A DNA stretch of 64,000 nt from Sulfurihydrogenibium subterraneum DSM 15120 (GTDB lineage Bacteria > Aquificota > Aquificia > Aquificales > Hydrogenothermaceae), in NCBI RefSeq assembly GCF_000619805.1, contig NZ_JHUV01000013.1, positions 18,124 through 82,123 of the forward strand. The letters are read 5' to 3'. Below the pieces are notes generated by a model. The model was given only the letters and a program-made list of their open reading frames with translations. It was not told the origin of the DNA and searched no databases. The first letter of the stretch is position 1. Each line of letters opens with the position of its first letter. This document shows, one piece after another, positions 45,115 through 53,000 of this stretch. Made by a program: the position numbers and the translations under genes.

Positions 45115-46792
45115 GATATTTAACATACCTATTGATTATTTAAACAGATTAAAGATACAAAAAGTTAATATTGAGCCTGAATTTAAAGTTAGTCAAAATT
45201 TGTTTAAAGAATTAGAAGATATAAAGTCCAAAGGAAAAATTTACAATCTTAAAGAAGAAGTAATAGAAAGTTTATCTAAAAAAGTTAACAAAAAAATTAA
45301 AAAATCATCATACACTTATAAAAACTTATCCCTTTTTGATCTTATACAACCTATTTTAGCACCAGAAATAAATTTGGACATTCCATCTGATTTAAACTTT
45401 CCTTCAAAACTTTTTGACTATCAGATTCAAGGAGTAAAATTTCTTTTAACAAATATTTCAGCTTTACTTGCTGACCAAATGGGAACTGGTAAAACTGTTA
45501 TGACTACAACCGCTTTAAGGATTTTATTTATAAAAGGTTTAATAAAAAAAGCTCTAATAGTAGCACCTTCAAACCTTTTAAACGTTTGGGAAGAACATAT
45601 TAAAAATTGGGCTCCAGAGTTACAGATTTTAACTTTAAATGATACTAAAGAAATAAGAGAGTTATTATGGGAAGTAAAATCCCATGTGTATTTGGTAAGT
45701 TATGATACACTAAAAAACGATTACAAAGACAGATTTTTAACATTAAAAGAATTTTTCAAGGATTTAGATATTATAATTTTAGATGAAGCTCACAACATAA
45801 AAAATAAAGACACCTACAAATCCAAAGCGATAAAGACTTTAACGAAAGAGGTTAAATACAGATGGGCATTATCAGGTACACCCTTACAAAATAATGTTAA
45901 GGAACTTGTATCTCTTCTTGAATTCCTACTACCAAAAGAAAAACATTTAGATAAGAAATCACCTGATGAACTAAAAGAAATTTTAAAACCTATTATGATA
46001 AGAAGATTAAAGAAAGATGTTTTAAAAGACCTTCCTGAAAAACTTCCTCCTGAAATTGAAAAGTTTGATTTATCTCCAATACAAAAAGAGTACTACGAAA
46101 AATACTTATCTTTTGAAAAAAACAGACTTATAGACATTTATAAAAGATTTAGATATGAAAGAAACTTCCAAACAATGTTTAAACAAAACATAATCTTTTC
46201 ACTTCAAAAATTAAGACAGATTTGTAATTTTCCTCCAGATTCATACCACAGTCCAAAAGCCAATCGTTTAAAAGAGATTATTAAAGAACTTACAGACGAT
46301 GGAGAAAAAGTGATAGTATTTAGTAATTTTATTCATGAAGGCATCGAGAAAATATTCAAAAGTCTACTAGAAATACTGCCTCAAAGCAGTATAGTTTTGT
46401 ATCACGGGTCTTTAAATCAAAAAGAAAAACAAGAAGCAGTAAAAAGATTTATGGAAGATAAAAACTGTATGGTGTTTTTAGGTTCTATAACAGCTGCCGG
46501 TGAAGGACTAACTTTAACAAGTAGTAGTTATGTAATTTTCTTTGATTTACACTGGAACCCAGCTAAAGTCTGGCAAGCAGAAGACAGAGTACATAGGATA
46601 GGACAAACAAAGGCTGTAAATATTTACAACTTTATAACAAAAAATACGGTAGAAGAAAAAATTATACAAAAATTAAAAGAAAAGAAAAACATGATAAACA
46701 ACCTGATAGACGATACAGCGTCAGAAATTGAATCTGTTTCAATTGAAGATTTACTGGATTTAATTGGATTAGGTAATCAAAACATTGTATAA
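45107..46792 (+). CDS. SNF2-family DNA-dependent ATPase
   Basis: A 561-residue SWI2/SNF2 protein. Motif I is DQMGTGKT (near residue 124), motif II DEAH, motif III ALSGTPLQN; the second lobe has AGEGLTL and the motif VI region QAEDRVHRIGQ. About 90 N-terminal residues are unassigned and there is no SWIM zinc finger, unlike many bacterial SNF2 proteins, so it is compact. It probably translocates on DNA to remodel protein-DNA complexes; the pathway is unknown. Coupled to the unknown gene upstream. Confidence 0.9.
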   Translation: MIKIFNIPIDYLNRLKIQKVNIEPEFKVSQNLFKELEDIKSKGKIYNLKEEVIESLSKKVNKKIKKSSYTYKNLSLFDLIQPILAPEINLDIPSDLNFPSKLFDYQIQGVKFLLTNISALLADQMGTGKTVMTTTALRILFIKGLIKKALIVAPSNLLNVWEEHIKNWAPELQILTLNDTKEIRELLWEVKSHVYLVSYDTLKNDYKDRFLTLKEFFKDLDIIILDEAHNIKNKDTYKSKAIKTLTKEVKYRWALSGTPLQNNVKELVSLLEFLLPKEKHLDKKSPDELKEILKPIMIRRLKKDVLKDLPEKLPPEIEKFDLSPIQKEYYEKYLSFEKNRLIDIYKRFRYERNFQTMFKQNIIFSLQKLRQICNFPPDSYHSPKANRLKEIIKELTDDGEKVIVFSNFIHEGIEKIFKSLLEILPQSSIVLYHGSLNQKEKQEAVKRFMEDKNCMVFLGSITAAGEGLTLTSSSYVIFFDLHWNPAKVWQAEDRVHRIGQTKAVNIYNFITKNTVEEKIIQKLKEKKNMINNLIDDTASEIESVSIEDLLDLIGLGNQNIV

Positions 46793-46827
46793 TAGTCAAT
46801 TATTAATTCTTTAAAAGGAGTTTAAAG

Positions 46828-47670
46828 TTGAAAAAGATTTTAGCCTTTTTGTTTACTTTTATAACTTTATCAAAAGTTTATGCCGATAGTTTAATAGTAA
46901 ATAACAAAGAACTATCCACATATATACAGTACTCTCAGTTTCTACTTGCTCAAGGTGAAACAGTGATAGGTCCTATTCAGCTTCTTCCAGTTGGAAAAGT
47001 AGATTCTGTCCTTATAAAACCAACAGATAAAGATGTAAAAGTAGTCGGATATATAATTGAGCCAACAAAGGAAAACTGGGTAGAGAACTTAGTAGGAAAG
47101 ACTATTGCTATAGAAGGTGAAGGAAGATTAGTTAGAGGTACAGTTATATCTGTAAAAGATGGGTATATAACGATAGATACTAAAAACGGCGTTGTAATGA
47201 CTACTCTTCCCGTTTTTCCAAACAGACTATCTTCAGCTTTAAAATGGCAAGACCTTATGGCTCCAAAACTTACTATAAAATTATACTCTGAAAGACCTGC
47301 TTCAAGTGGTATAAATATTCTTTATCCTGTATCAGGTTTTGAGTGGAATGTGATTTACAGCGCAGAGATTCAAGGAGATAAAGTAATGTTAAACGGATTT
47401 TATGAGATAAAAAATAACACAGCGGTAAAATTAACAGATGTTGCACTGTATATTAAAAGTCAAGATAGGGTAGTAAAGCTTTATGATAAAACAGTTATAG
47501 AACCTTACACCTCAAAGTTAGTTTTAATAGATAAGTTTGTTTTAAATAATGCGAAAGAAATAAAGGTAGAAAGTAAAAAATTTCTTCCTGACGGTAAAGT
47601 TGCGATATATAAAAACAGCACATTTATAGGTTATGGCAATCTGACAAAGGGAGTTTTAAGACTACCTTGA
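46828..47670 (+). CDS. Secreted DUF4139-like protein
   Basis: A 280-residue exported protein with a clear signal peptide (KKILAFLFTFITLSKVYA-D). A central region (about 85-125) looks like a small beta domain (GRLVRGTVISVKDGYITID). The next part (NILYPVSGFEWNVIYSAEI, then GFYEIKNNTAVKLTDVALYI) resembles DUF4139, a beta-rich periplasmic domain of unknown function. The start is TTG with AAAGGAG 7 bp before it. It overlaps rsmI by 1 bp. Confidence 0.7.
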   Translation: MKKILAFLFTFITLSKVYADSLIVNNKELSTYIQYSQFLLAQGETVIGPIQLLPVGKVDSVLIKPTDKDVKVVGYIIEPTKENWVENLVGKTIAIEGEGRLVRGTVISVKDGYITIDTKNGVVMTTLPVFPNRLSSALKWQDLMAPKLTIKLYSERPASSGINILYPVSGFEWNVIYSAEIQGDKVMLNGFYEIKNNTAVKLTDVALYIKSQDRVVKLYDKTVIEPYTSKLVLIDKFVLNNAKEIKVESKKFLPDGKVAIYKNSTFIGYGNLTKGVLRLP

Positions 47671-48491
47671 TGGGAAAACTTTATGTTGTAGCAACACCTA
47701 TAGGAAACTTAAAAGATATAACATTTAGAGCCTTAGAAGTTTTAAAGTCAGTAGATGTAATAGCAGCTGAAGATACAAGACATATTCAGAAACTTTTAAA
47801 TCATTATGGAATATATGGAAAAAAACTTATTAGTTATCATGATTACAACGAAGAAGAAAAATCTGAAAAATTGATAGAGATTTTAAAAATTCAAGATGTT
47901 GCTTTAGTATCAGATGCAGGAACGCCCTGTATATCAGACCCAGGGTATAGAATTGTAAAAAAGGCTCGTGAAAACAACATAGAAGTAGTGCCTATTCCTG
48001 GTGCGTTTGCTGGCGCAGTTGCCTTATCTGTTTCTGGACTTCCTTCTGATAAATTTCTTTTTGTTGGGTTTTTACCTAACAAAGAAACTGAAAGAGAAGA
48101 AAATCTAAAGCATTACATCGATATAGGCTTTACCTTCATTCTATATGAAAGTCCAAAAAGAGTTTTAAAAACCCTAAAAACACTGGAAAAAGTAGACCCT
48201 TTGGCAGATGTAGTTGTAGCAAAGGAACTGACTAAGATCCATGAATCTTTTTTTACAGGCAAGCCTGAAAATATTATAAAATTCTTTGAAGAAAATCCTG
48301 ATAAACTTAAAGGTGAGTTTGTAATACTGGTTCATCCTAATAAGGAAAAAGTTGTAGATATGAATTTAATCTTAACAGAAGCAAAACAACTAAAAAATCA
48401 TGGTATGAAAACAAAAGAGATATCTTCTCTCCTTTCTCAAAAGTATAAAGTATCTAAAAAAGAAATTTATAAAAAAATACTAAATCTGTAG
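47670..48491 (+). CDS. rsmI: 16S rRNA 2'-O-ribose C1402 methyltransferase
   Basis: A 273-residue tetrapyrrole-methylase-fold enzyme: YVVATPIGNLKDIT, AAEDTRHI, SDAGTPCISDPG, then PIPGAFAG and LYESPKR. It methylates C1402 in the ribosomal P site. The ATG overlaps the preceding stop as ATGA. Its 3' end overlaps convergent rbfA by 12 bp. Confidence 0.95.
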   Translation: MGKLYVVATPIGNLKDITFRALEVLKSVDVIAAEDTRHIQKLLNHYGIYGKKLISYHDYNEEEKSEKLIEILKIQDVALVSDAGTPCISDPGYRIVKKARENNIEVVPIPGAFAGAVALSVSGLPSDKFLFVGFLPNKETEREENLKHYIDIGFTFILYESPKRVLKTLKTLEKVDPLADVVVAKELTKIHESFFTGKPENIIKFFEENPDKLKGEFVILVHPNKEKVVDMNLILTEAKQLKNHGMKTKEISSLLSQKYKVSKKEIYKKILNL

Positions 48492-48782
48492 CTTAAATAT
48501 ATCCTTTTTAAAAATCAGCTTTGGAGTTTTTTTCATTCTTATCTTTTTCCCAAGAATGTGCCTTATATGACCGCTTTCTTTATTTAGAGCTTCTACTATT
48601 TTATCTTCATCTTTTAAAGCGGAAACGTAAACATCAGCCTGACTTAAATCTGCTTTAGTATCTATAACACTTATAGTTATAAAATTATCCTGTCCAATCT
48701 CGTACTCGTGGAGAATAATATCTGATATCTCTTTTTTTAAAAGACTGTTTATTTTTTCCATTCTGTGAGATTTTTCTTTCAT
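48480..48782 (-). CDS. rbfA: Ribosome-binding factor A
   Basis: A 100-residue RbfA with a KH-like fold (HRMEKINSLLKKEISDI at the start, then ISVIDTKADLSQADVYVS and a basic C-terminal end). It assists 30S maturation. I use the ATG at 48782, with AAGGTG about 6 bp upstream, rather than the GTG at 48791. Confidence 0.9.
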   Translation of the reverse strand: MKEKSHRMEKINSLLKKEISDIILHEYEIGQDNFITISVIDTKADLSQADVYVSALKDEDKIVEALNKESGHIRHILGKKIRMKKTPKLIFKKDIFKLQI

Positions 48783-48794
48783 CTTTATCACCTT

Positions 48795-49076
48795 TTAAAA
48801 TATTTCTTTTGATACATCTATGTGTAGTTCTGGAAAGTTGCTGTAAACAAAATTTATAACGTTTTGGAGAATGTTTTCTACCTGATTTTTATCTGGTGCA
48901 ACTGTCACAACAGCGACAGTAGCAAGTTGCCATAAATCTTGATTATCCACTTCTGAAACAGATACGTTAAACTTACTTCTAAGCTTTTCTTTTATTGATC
49001 TTATAACCATTCTTTTTTCCTTTAAAGACCCAGCATCATGAATGTGAATCTGCATCACTAAACTGCCTATCATCAT
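48795..49076 (-). CDS. DUF503 (YlxP-like) protein
   Basis: A 93-residue DUF503 protein with the family core SLKEKRMVIRSIKEKLRSKFNVSVSEV. Members often sit beside rbfA and infB, as here, and a ribosome-assembly link is likely but unproven. The start is buried 41 bp inside the rsmA end and is preceded by GAGG; the position matches family alignments. Confidence 0.9.
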   Translation of the reverse strand: MMIGSLVMQIHIHDAGSLKEKRMVIRSIKEKLRSKFNVSVSEVDNQDLWQLATVAVVTVAPDKNQVENILQNVINFVYSNFPELHIDVSKEIF

Positions 49077-49836
49077 CTTTTACTACCTCAAACAGTCTAA
49101 CAAAATCTTCTATATTTAATTCTTCCGCTCTTAATGTAGGTTTAATGTTAGCTTTTTCAAGTATTGACTGGTCTAACTTTGACCTAATCATTTTTCTTCT
49201 ATCAGTAAAAAGATGGGAAACAAAGTTTTTATACTTTTTAATGTCTTTTATGTTAAATCTATTATCTGGAATGAGTTTTACAACGGCAGATGTTACTTTC
49301 GGTGGTGGTGAGAAAAACCTTGCAGGAACGCTCATAACATACTTAATTTGAAAAAATGTCTGCATAAAAACAGATAAAAATGTGTAAGATTTTGTTTTTG
49401 GTTTTGCAATAAGCTTTTCAGCAACTTCTTTCTGTATCATAAAAACACAAAAATCAATAACTTCCATATTAAAAACACAGTTTATCATTATTAAAGAAGC
49501 TACGTTATAAGGTAAATTTCCCACTATTTTTATTTTTCTATCTTCAGTAAGTGCTTTAATGTTAACATCAAAAATATCTGACTTGATAAGTTCAAAATTT
49601 TTATACTTTTTAAACTTTTCTTCCAGCAATGGATAAAGTGATTTATCTATTTCTACGCTATAGAGTCTATTAGGGTTTCTTCTTAAAATTTCTTCTGTCA
49701 AAACGCCAGTCCCAGGACCTATTTCAAGAATAGTATCATCTTCTTTAATATCTATTTCATCAACTATCTTTTTTACAACATCCTGCGATTTTAAAAAATG
49801 TTGTCCAAACTGCTTTTTAGCTTTGACTTTGTCCAA
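49036..49836 (-). CDS. rsmA: 16S rRNA dimethyladenosine transferase
   Basis: A 266-residue KsgA/RsmA. The N-terminal KKQFGQHFL, SAM motif LEIGPGTGVLTEEI and catalytic NLPYN define it, with FSPPPKVTSAVV near the C-terminal domain. It dimethylates A1518 and A1519. It starts with TTG, overlapping galU by 20 bp; its end encloses the DUF503 start. Confidence 0.95.
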   Translation of the reverse strand: MDKVKAKKQFGQHFLKSQDVVKKIVDEIDIKEDDTILEIGPGTGVLTEEILRRNPNRLYSVEIDKSLYPLLEEKFKKYKNFELIKSDIFDVNIKALTEDRKIKIVGNLPYNVASLIMINCVFNMEVIDFCVFMIQKEVAEKLIAKPKTKSYTFLSVFMQTFFQIKYVMSVPARFFSPPPKVTSAVVKLIPDNRFNIKDIKKYKNFVSHLFTDRRKMIRSKLDQSILEKANIKPTLRAEELNIEDFVRLFEVVKDDDRQFSDADSHS

Positions 49837-50707
49837 TCTCTTTACACTTCTCTTTTAGCATATTAATAAATTCTTCTTTTATGTCTTCTCTTTCTAAGGC
49901 GTAATCTAATATAGCTTCTAAATAACCTATTTTATTACCTGTATCGTGTCTTACACCTTCTATATTCTTTGAGTATATAACTTCACTTTGTCTTAATTGA
50001 ATAAGTCCGTCTGTAAGCTGCAGCTCTCCACCCTTACCTATGGGAGTTTCCTTTAAAGATTCAAAAATGTTAGGCGTAAGGACATATCTTCCTATAATTG
50101 CTGTATTAGATGGAGCTTCTTCTACTGACGGTTTTTCTACAAGAGTCTCTACTAACTTTATACCATTAATTACTTCTTTTCCTGCAACAATTCCGTATTT
50201 ACTAACATCTCCTTTTGATACTTCCATAGTTCCTACAACAGATTTTCCAAATTTGTAATAAATATCAATAAGCTGTTTTATACCCGGGTTTCCATCGTTT
50301 TTTATAAGTTCATCACCTAAAAGGACTGCAAAAGGCTCATCTCCTACAAGTCTTTCTGCGGTTAAAACTGCATGTCCTAATCCAAGTTGCTCTTTTTGCC
50401 TAATATAAACAAATTCAGCCATATTACTTATTTCTCTTAATTTTTCTATTTCCTCTTCTTTTCCTGATTTTCTTAAAACCTGCTCAAGCTCTGGATAATA
50501 ATCAAAGTAATCTTCAATTGCTCTTTTATGCCTTCCTGTTACGAAAATTATAGTCTCTATTCCAGAGTTTACAGCCTCTTCAACTATGTAGTGGATAATC
50601 GGTTTATCTATAAGTGGCATCATCTCTTTAGGTGTGGACTTTGTAGCAGGTAAAAATCTCGTTCCAAAACCAGCTACTGGAATAACTGCTTTTCTAACCT
50701 TTTTCAC
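49817..50707 (-). CDS. galU: UTP--glucose-1-phosphate uridylyltransferase
   Basis: A 296-residue GalU: AVIPVAGFGTRFLPATKSTPKEMMPL is split by the nucleotide loop, and LLGDEL carries the metal-binding Asp. It makes UDP-glucose for envelope polysaccharides. I choose the GTG at 50707, 8 bp after AAGGAG; a TTG two codons earlier is only 2 bp from that site. Both ends overlap neighbours. Confidence 0.94.
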   Translation of the reverse strand: MKKVRKAVIPVAGFGTRFLPATKSTPKEMMPLIDKPIIHYIVEEAVNSGIETIIFVTGRHKRAIEDYFDYYPELEQVLRKSGKEEEIEKLREISNMAEFVYIRQKEQLGLGHAVLTAERLVGDEPFAVLLGDELIKNDGNPGIKQLIDIYYKFGKSVVGTMEVSKGDVSKYGIVAGKEVINGIKLVETLVEKPSVEEAPSNTAIIGRYVLTPNIFESLKETPIGKGGELQLTDGLIQLRQSEVIYSKNIEGVRHDTGNKIGYLEAILDYALEREDIKEEFINMLKEKCKEIGQSQS

Positions 50708-51401
50708 TTTCAAGTCTCCTTAGTACTTCCTGGTAGAATTTAGCCAAATCACCTAAGTTAAGTCTGAATCTGTCTTTATCCATTCTTTCTCCTGTTTTTG
50801 CATCCCAAAATCTGCAAGTATCAGGAGATATTTCATCTGCCACTACAATAGTTCCATCACTTTTCTTTCCAAACTCAAGTTTAAAATCTACCAGTATAAT
50901 ATCATGTTTTATAAGCAGTTCTTTAAGTACTTGATTGACTTTAAATGCAAGGTCTTTAATAGTTTTTATGTCTTGGTCGTTGGCAAGGTTAAGAGCAAGT
51001 ATGTGTTCATAGCAAATTATAGGGTCTCCCAATTGGTCGTTTTTTAGATAAAATTCAATTAAAGGTGGGTTAAACGGTGTTTTTTCAGGAATGCCTAACC
51101 TTTTAACTATACTTCCAGTTGCCAAGTTTCTGACCACTACTTCTACTGGTATTATTTTAGTTTTATATGCGAGCATCTCTCTATCTGAAAGCTGTTTTAC
51201 AAAGTGTGTAGGAATACCATTTTTTTCTAAAATCTGGAAAAATATAGAAGATATTTTGTTGTTAAGTATTCCTTTTCCTTCTATTACATCTTTTTTTTGG
51301 GCGTTGAATGCAGTTGCTTCGTCCTTAAAATATATTACCACTTTATCAGGGTCTTCTGTTTGATAAACTATCTTTGCTTTTCCTTCGTATAACTTTTCCA
51401 A
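50694..51401 (-). CDS. purC: SAICAR synthetase
   Basis: A 235-residue PurC: LYEGKAKIVYQT at the N-terminus, EVVVRNLATGSIVKRLG and DEISPDTCRFWD near the end. It joins CAIR and aspartate in purine synthesis, directly after the PurE step encoded at 35158. It lies between galU and a TPR membrane protein gene. Confidence 0.96.
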   Translation of the reverse strand: MEKLYEGKAKIVYQTEDPDKVVIYFKDEATAFNAQKKDVIEGKGILNNKISSIFFQILEKNGIPTHFVKQLSDREMLAYKTKIIPVEVVVRNLATGSIVKRLGIPEKTPFNPPLIEFYLKNDQLGDPIICYEHILALNLANDQDIKTIKDLAFKVNQVLKELLIKHDIILVDFKLEFGKKSDGTIVVADEISPDTCRFWDAKTGERMDKDRFRLNLGDLAKFYQEVLRRLESEKG

Positions 51402-51411
51402 TTTTAAACTC

Positions 51412-52044
51412 CTATAAGTTTTCTTTTGCTAAGATTGAAAAGTATCTATAATCTTTGTTTTCTTTTATTAGATTAAATATTTTCTCAGCTTCTTGGTAAT
51501 TCCCTTCTTTTTTATATATTAGACCTAAAGTTGATTGGGCAGATATGTAGTTGTACTTATCCTTGTCAATAGATTTTAAAATCTCTTTTGCTTGGTTGTT
51601 TTCATTTTCTTTGAATTTTATATAAGCTATGTATTCTTTAACACCTTCTGAAAGCTGAGTGTCTAATTTTTCTTTCAAATCGTTGGCAGTTTTTTCGTCT
51701 TCTTTACCTTCATCTTTTGCAATCATTACTTTGTAAGAGAGTACAACTTTGTAAAAGTTTGTATCTTTGTATTTTTTTTCAAATTCTTCGATTAATTTTT
51801 TAGCTTCTTCTTTTTTATCTTCTGATAGTAAATTAGCTATTTTTGATACATACACAGATGCTTTTTCGTTTTCTTCTTGCTTTTTCTTTGAATATAAGTA
51901 ATATCCTGTTGAGACTATAAACAGGATTACTACAAAAGCTAAAATAAATTTAAGATATTTTTTTACTTTATCCCACAAATGGTAAATCTTATACTCAAGT
52001 TCAATATCTACGTCTTTTTCTATAGGCAGTTTTTCTTTACTCAT
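51412..52044 (-). CDS. YfgM-like single-pass membrane protein with TPR repeats
   Basis: A 210-residue protein with a 40-residue cytosolic N-terminus, one membrane helix (FILAFVVILFIVSTGYYLY) and a periplasmic charged helical domain. The C-terminal ALGLIYKKEGNYQEAEKIF-type region is a TPR. The layout matches YfgM, an ancillary partner of the SecYEG/PpiD translocon, but the match is architectural. Confidence 0.75.
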   Translation of the reverse strand: MSKEKLPIEKDVDIELEYKIYHLWDKVKKYLKFILAFVVILFIVSTGYYLYSKKKQEENEKASVYVSKIANLLSEDKKEEAKKLIEEFEKKYKDTNFYKVVLSYKVMIAKDEGKEDEKTANDLKEKLDTQLSEGVKEYIAYIKFKENENNQAKEILKSIDKDKYNYISAQSTLGLIYKKEGNYQEAEKIFNLIKENKDYRYFSILAKENL

Positions 52045-52071
52045 AATCTTCTCCCTTTCTACCTTATTTTA

Positions 52072-52671
52072 TCATATTTTAACTCTGTATTCTAAAGCTT
52101 TTGATAGGGTAAAGTCATCTGCGTTTTCTAACACTGAGCCAAACGGAAGACCGTAAGCCAGTCTTGTAATGTTTAAAGGATACTTTTTTAAAAGGTTGTA
52201 AATGTAGTTTCCAGTAGCTTCTCCTTCTACCGTTGGGTTTGTAGCTATTATGACTTCTTTTGCCTGATATTTTCTTATTCTTTCTACAAGAGACTTTATG
52301 TTTAATTTTTCAGGTCCTATGCCTTCTAAGGGAGATAGTCTACCTCCTAAAACGTGGTAAACACCTTTAAACTTTCCAGTTTTTTCTATGGCATAGGCAT
52401 CAAAAGACTCTTCTACTACACAAATAGATGTTTTTTCTCTATCTTCAGAAGTACATATAGGACATATTTCTTGGTCTGTGTAGATTCCACACTCTTTACA
52501 AGGGTGAACTTTGTCTAACATCTGAGCTATATGTTTTATTAAGTCTACAGTTTCTCCTCTTGGCATCTTTAAAAGGTTTATGGCAAACCTTTGGGCTGAC
52601 TTTTCTCCATAACTGGGTAAATTTGATATATCTTCTATAACTTTCTGTAAAATCTCTGGAATGTAGTTCAA
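52072..52671 (-). CDS. recR: RecR recombination mediator
   Basis: A 199-residue RecR: a helix-hairpin-helix start (LPSYGEKSAQRFAINLL), a four-Cys zinc finger (CKEC, CPIC) and a Toprim domain (CVVEESFDAYAIE). It works with RecO in loading RecA at gaps. It overlaps ybaB by 4 bp in the standard dnaX-ybaB-recR order. Confidence 0.96.
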   Translation of the reverse strand: MNYIPEILQKVIEDISNLPSYGEKSAQRFAINLLKMPRGETVDLIKHIAQMLDKVHPCKECGIYTDQEICPICTSEDREKTSICVVEESFDAYAIEKTGKFKGVYHVLGGRLSPLEGIGPEKLNIKSLVERIRKYQAKEVIIATNPTVEGEATGNYIYNLLKKYPLNITRLAYGLPFGSVLENADDFTLSKALEYRVKI

Positions 52672-53000
52672 AATAACCCACCAAATTTAGAGAAACTTGA
52701 AGGCAATCCTGATGCTTCTGTTAACTTTTGTGTCATCAACTCTTTTGACCTTTCTGTTGCTTCGTTTACAGCCGATATAAGTAAATCTTTTAAAACTTGA
52801 TACTCTTGTTCATTTAAAAGGGTTTTATCAATTTCTAAGTCTATTATTTCTCCAAGTCCGTTGCTTACAATCTTTACCATTCCTCCACCAACCTCTACAA
52901 CTAAATTCTCCTTTTTCAACTCTTCTTTTGCTTTTTCTACATTTTCTTTTATCGTTTGAAACTGTTTCATAAGTTCCGCGAGGTTTCCAAAGTTAAACAT
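52668..53000 (-). CDS. ybaB: YbaB/EbfC nucleoid-associated protein
   Basis: A 110-residue YbaB: helical N-terminus (LAELMKQFQTIKENVEKAKEEL), central strands (VEVGGGMVKIVSNG) and a Gly-rich tail with SKFGGLF. It is a dimeric DNA-binding protein. It starts directly after the dnaX stop. Confidence 0.94.
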   Translation of the reverse strand: MFNFGNLAELMKQFQTIKENVEKAKEELKKENLVVEVGGGMVKIVSNGLGEIIDLEIDKTLLNEQEYQVLKDLLISAVNEATERSKELMTQKLTEASGLPSSFSKFGGLF

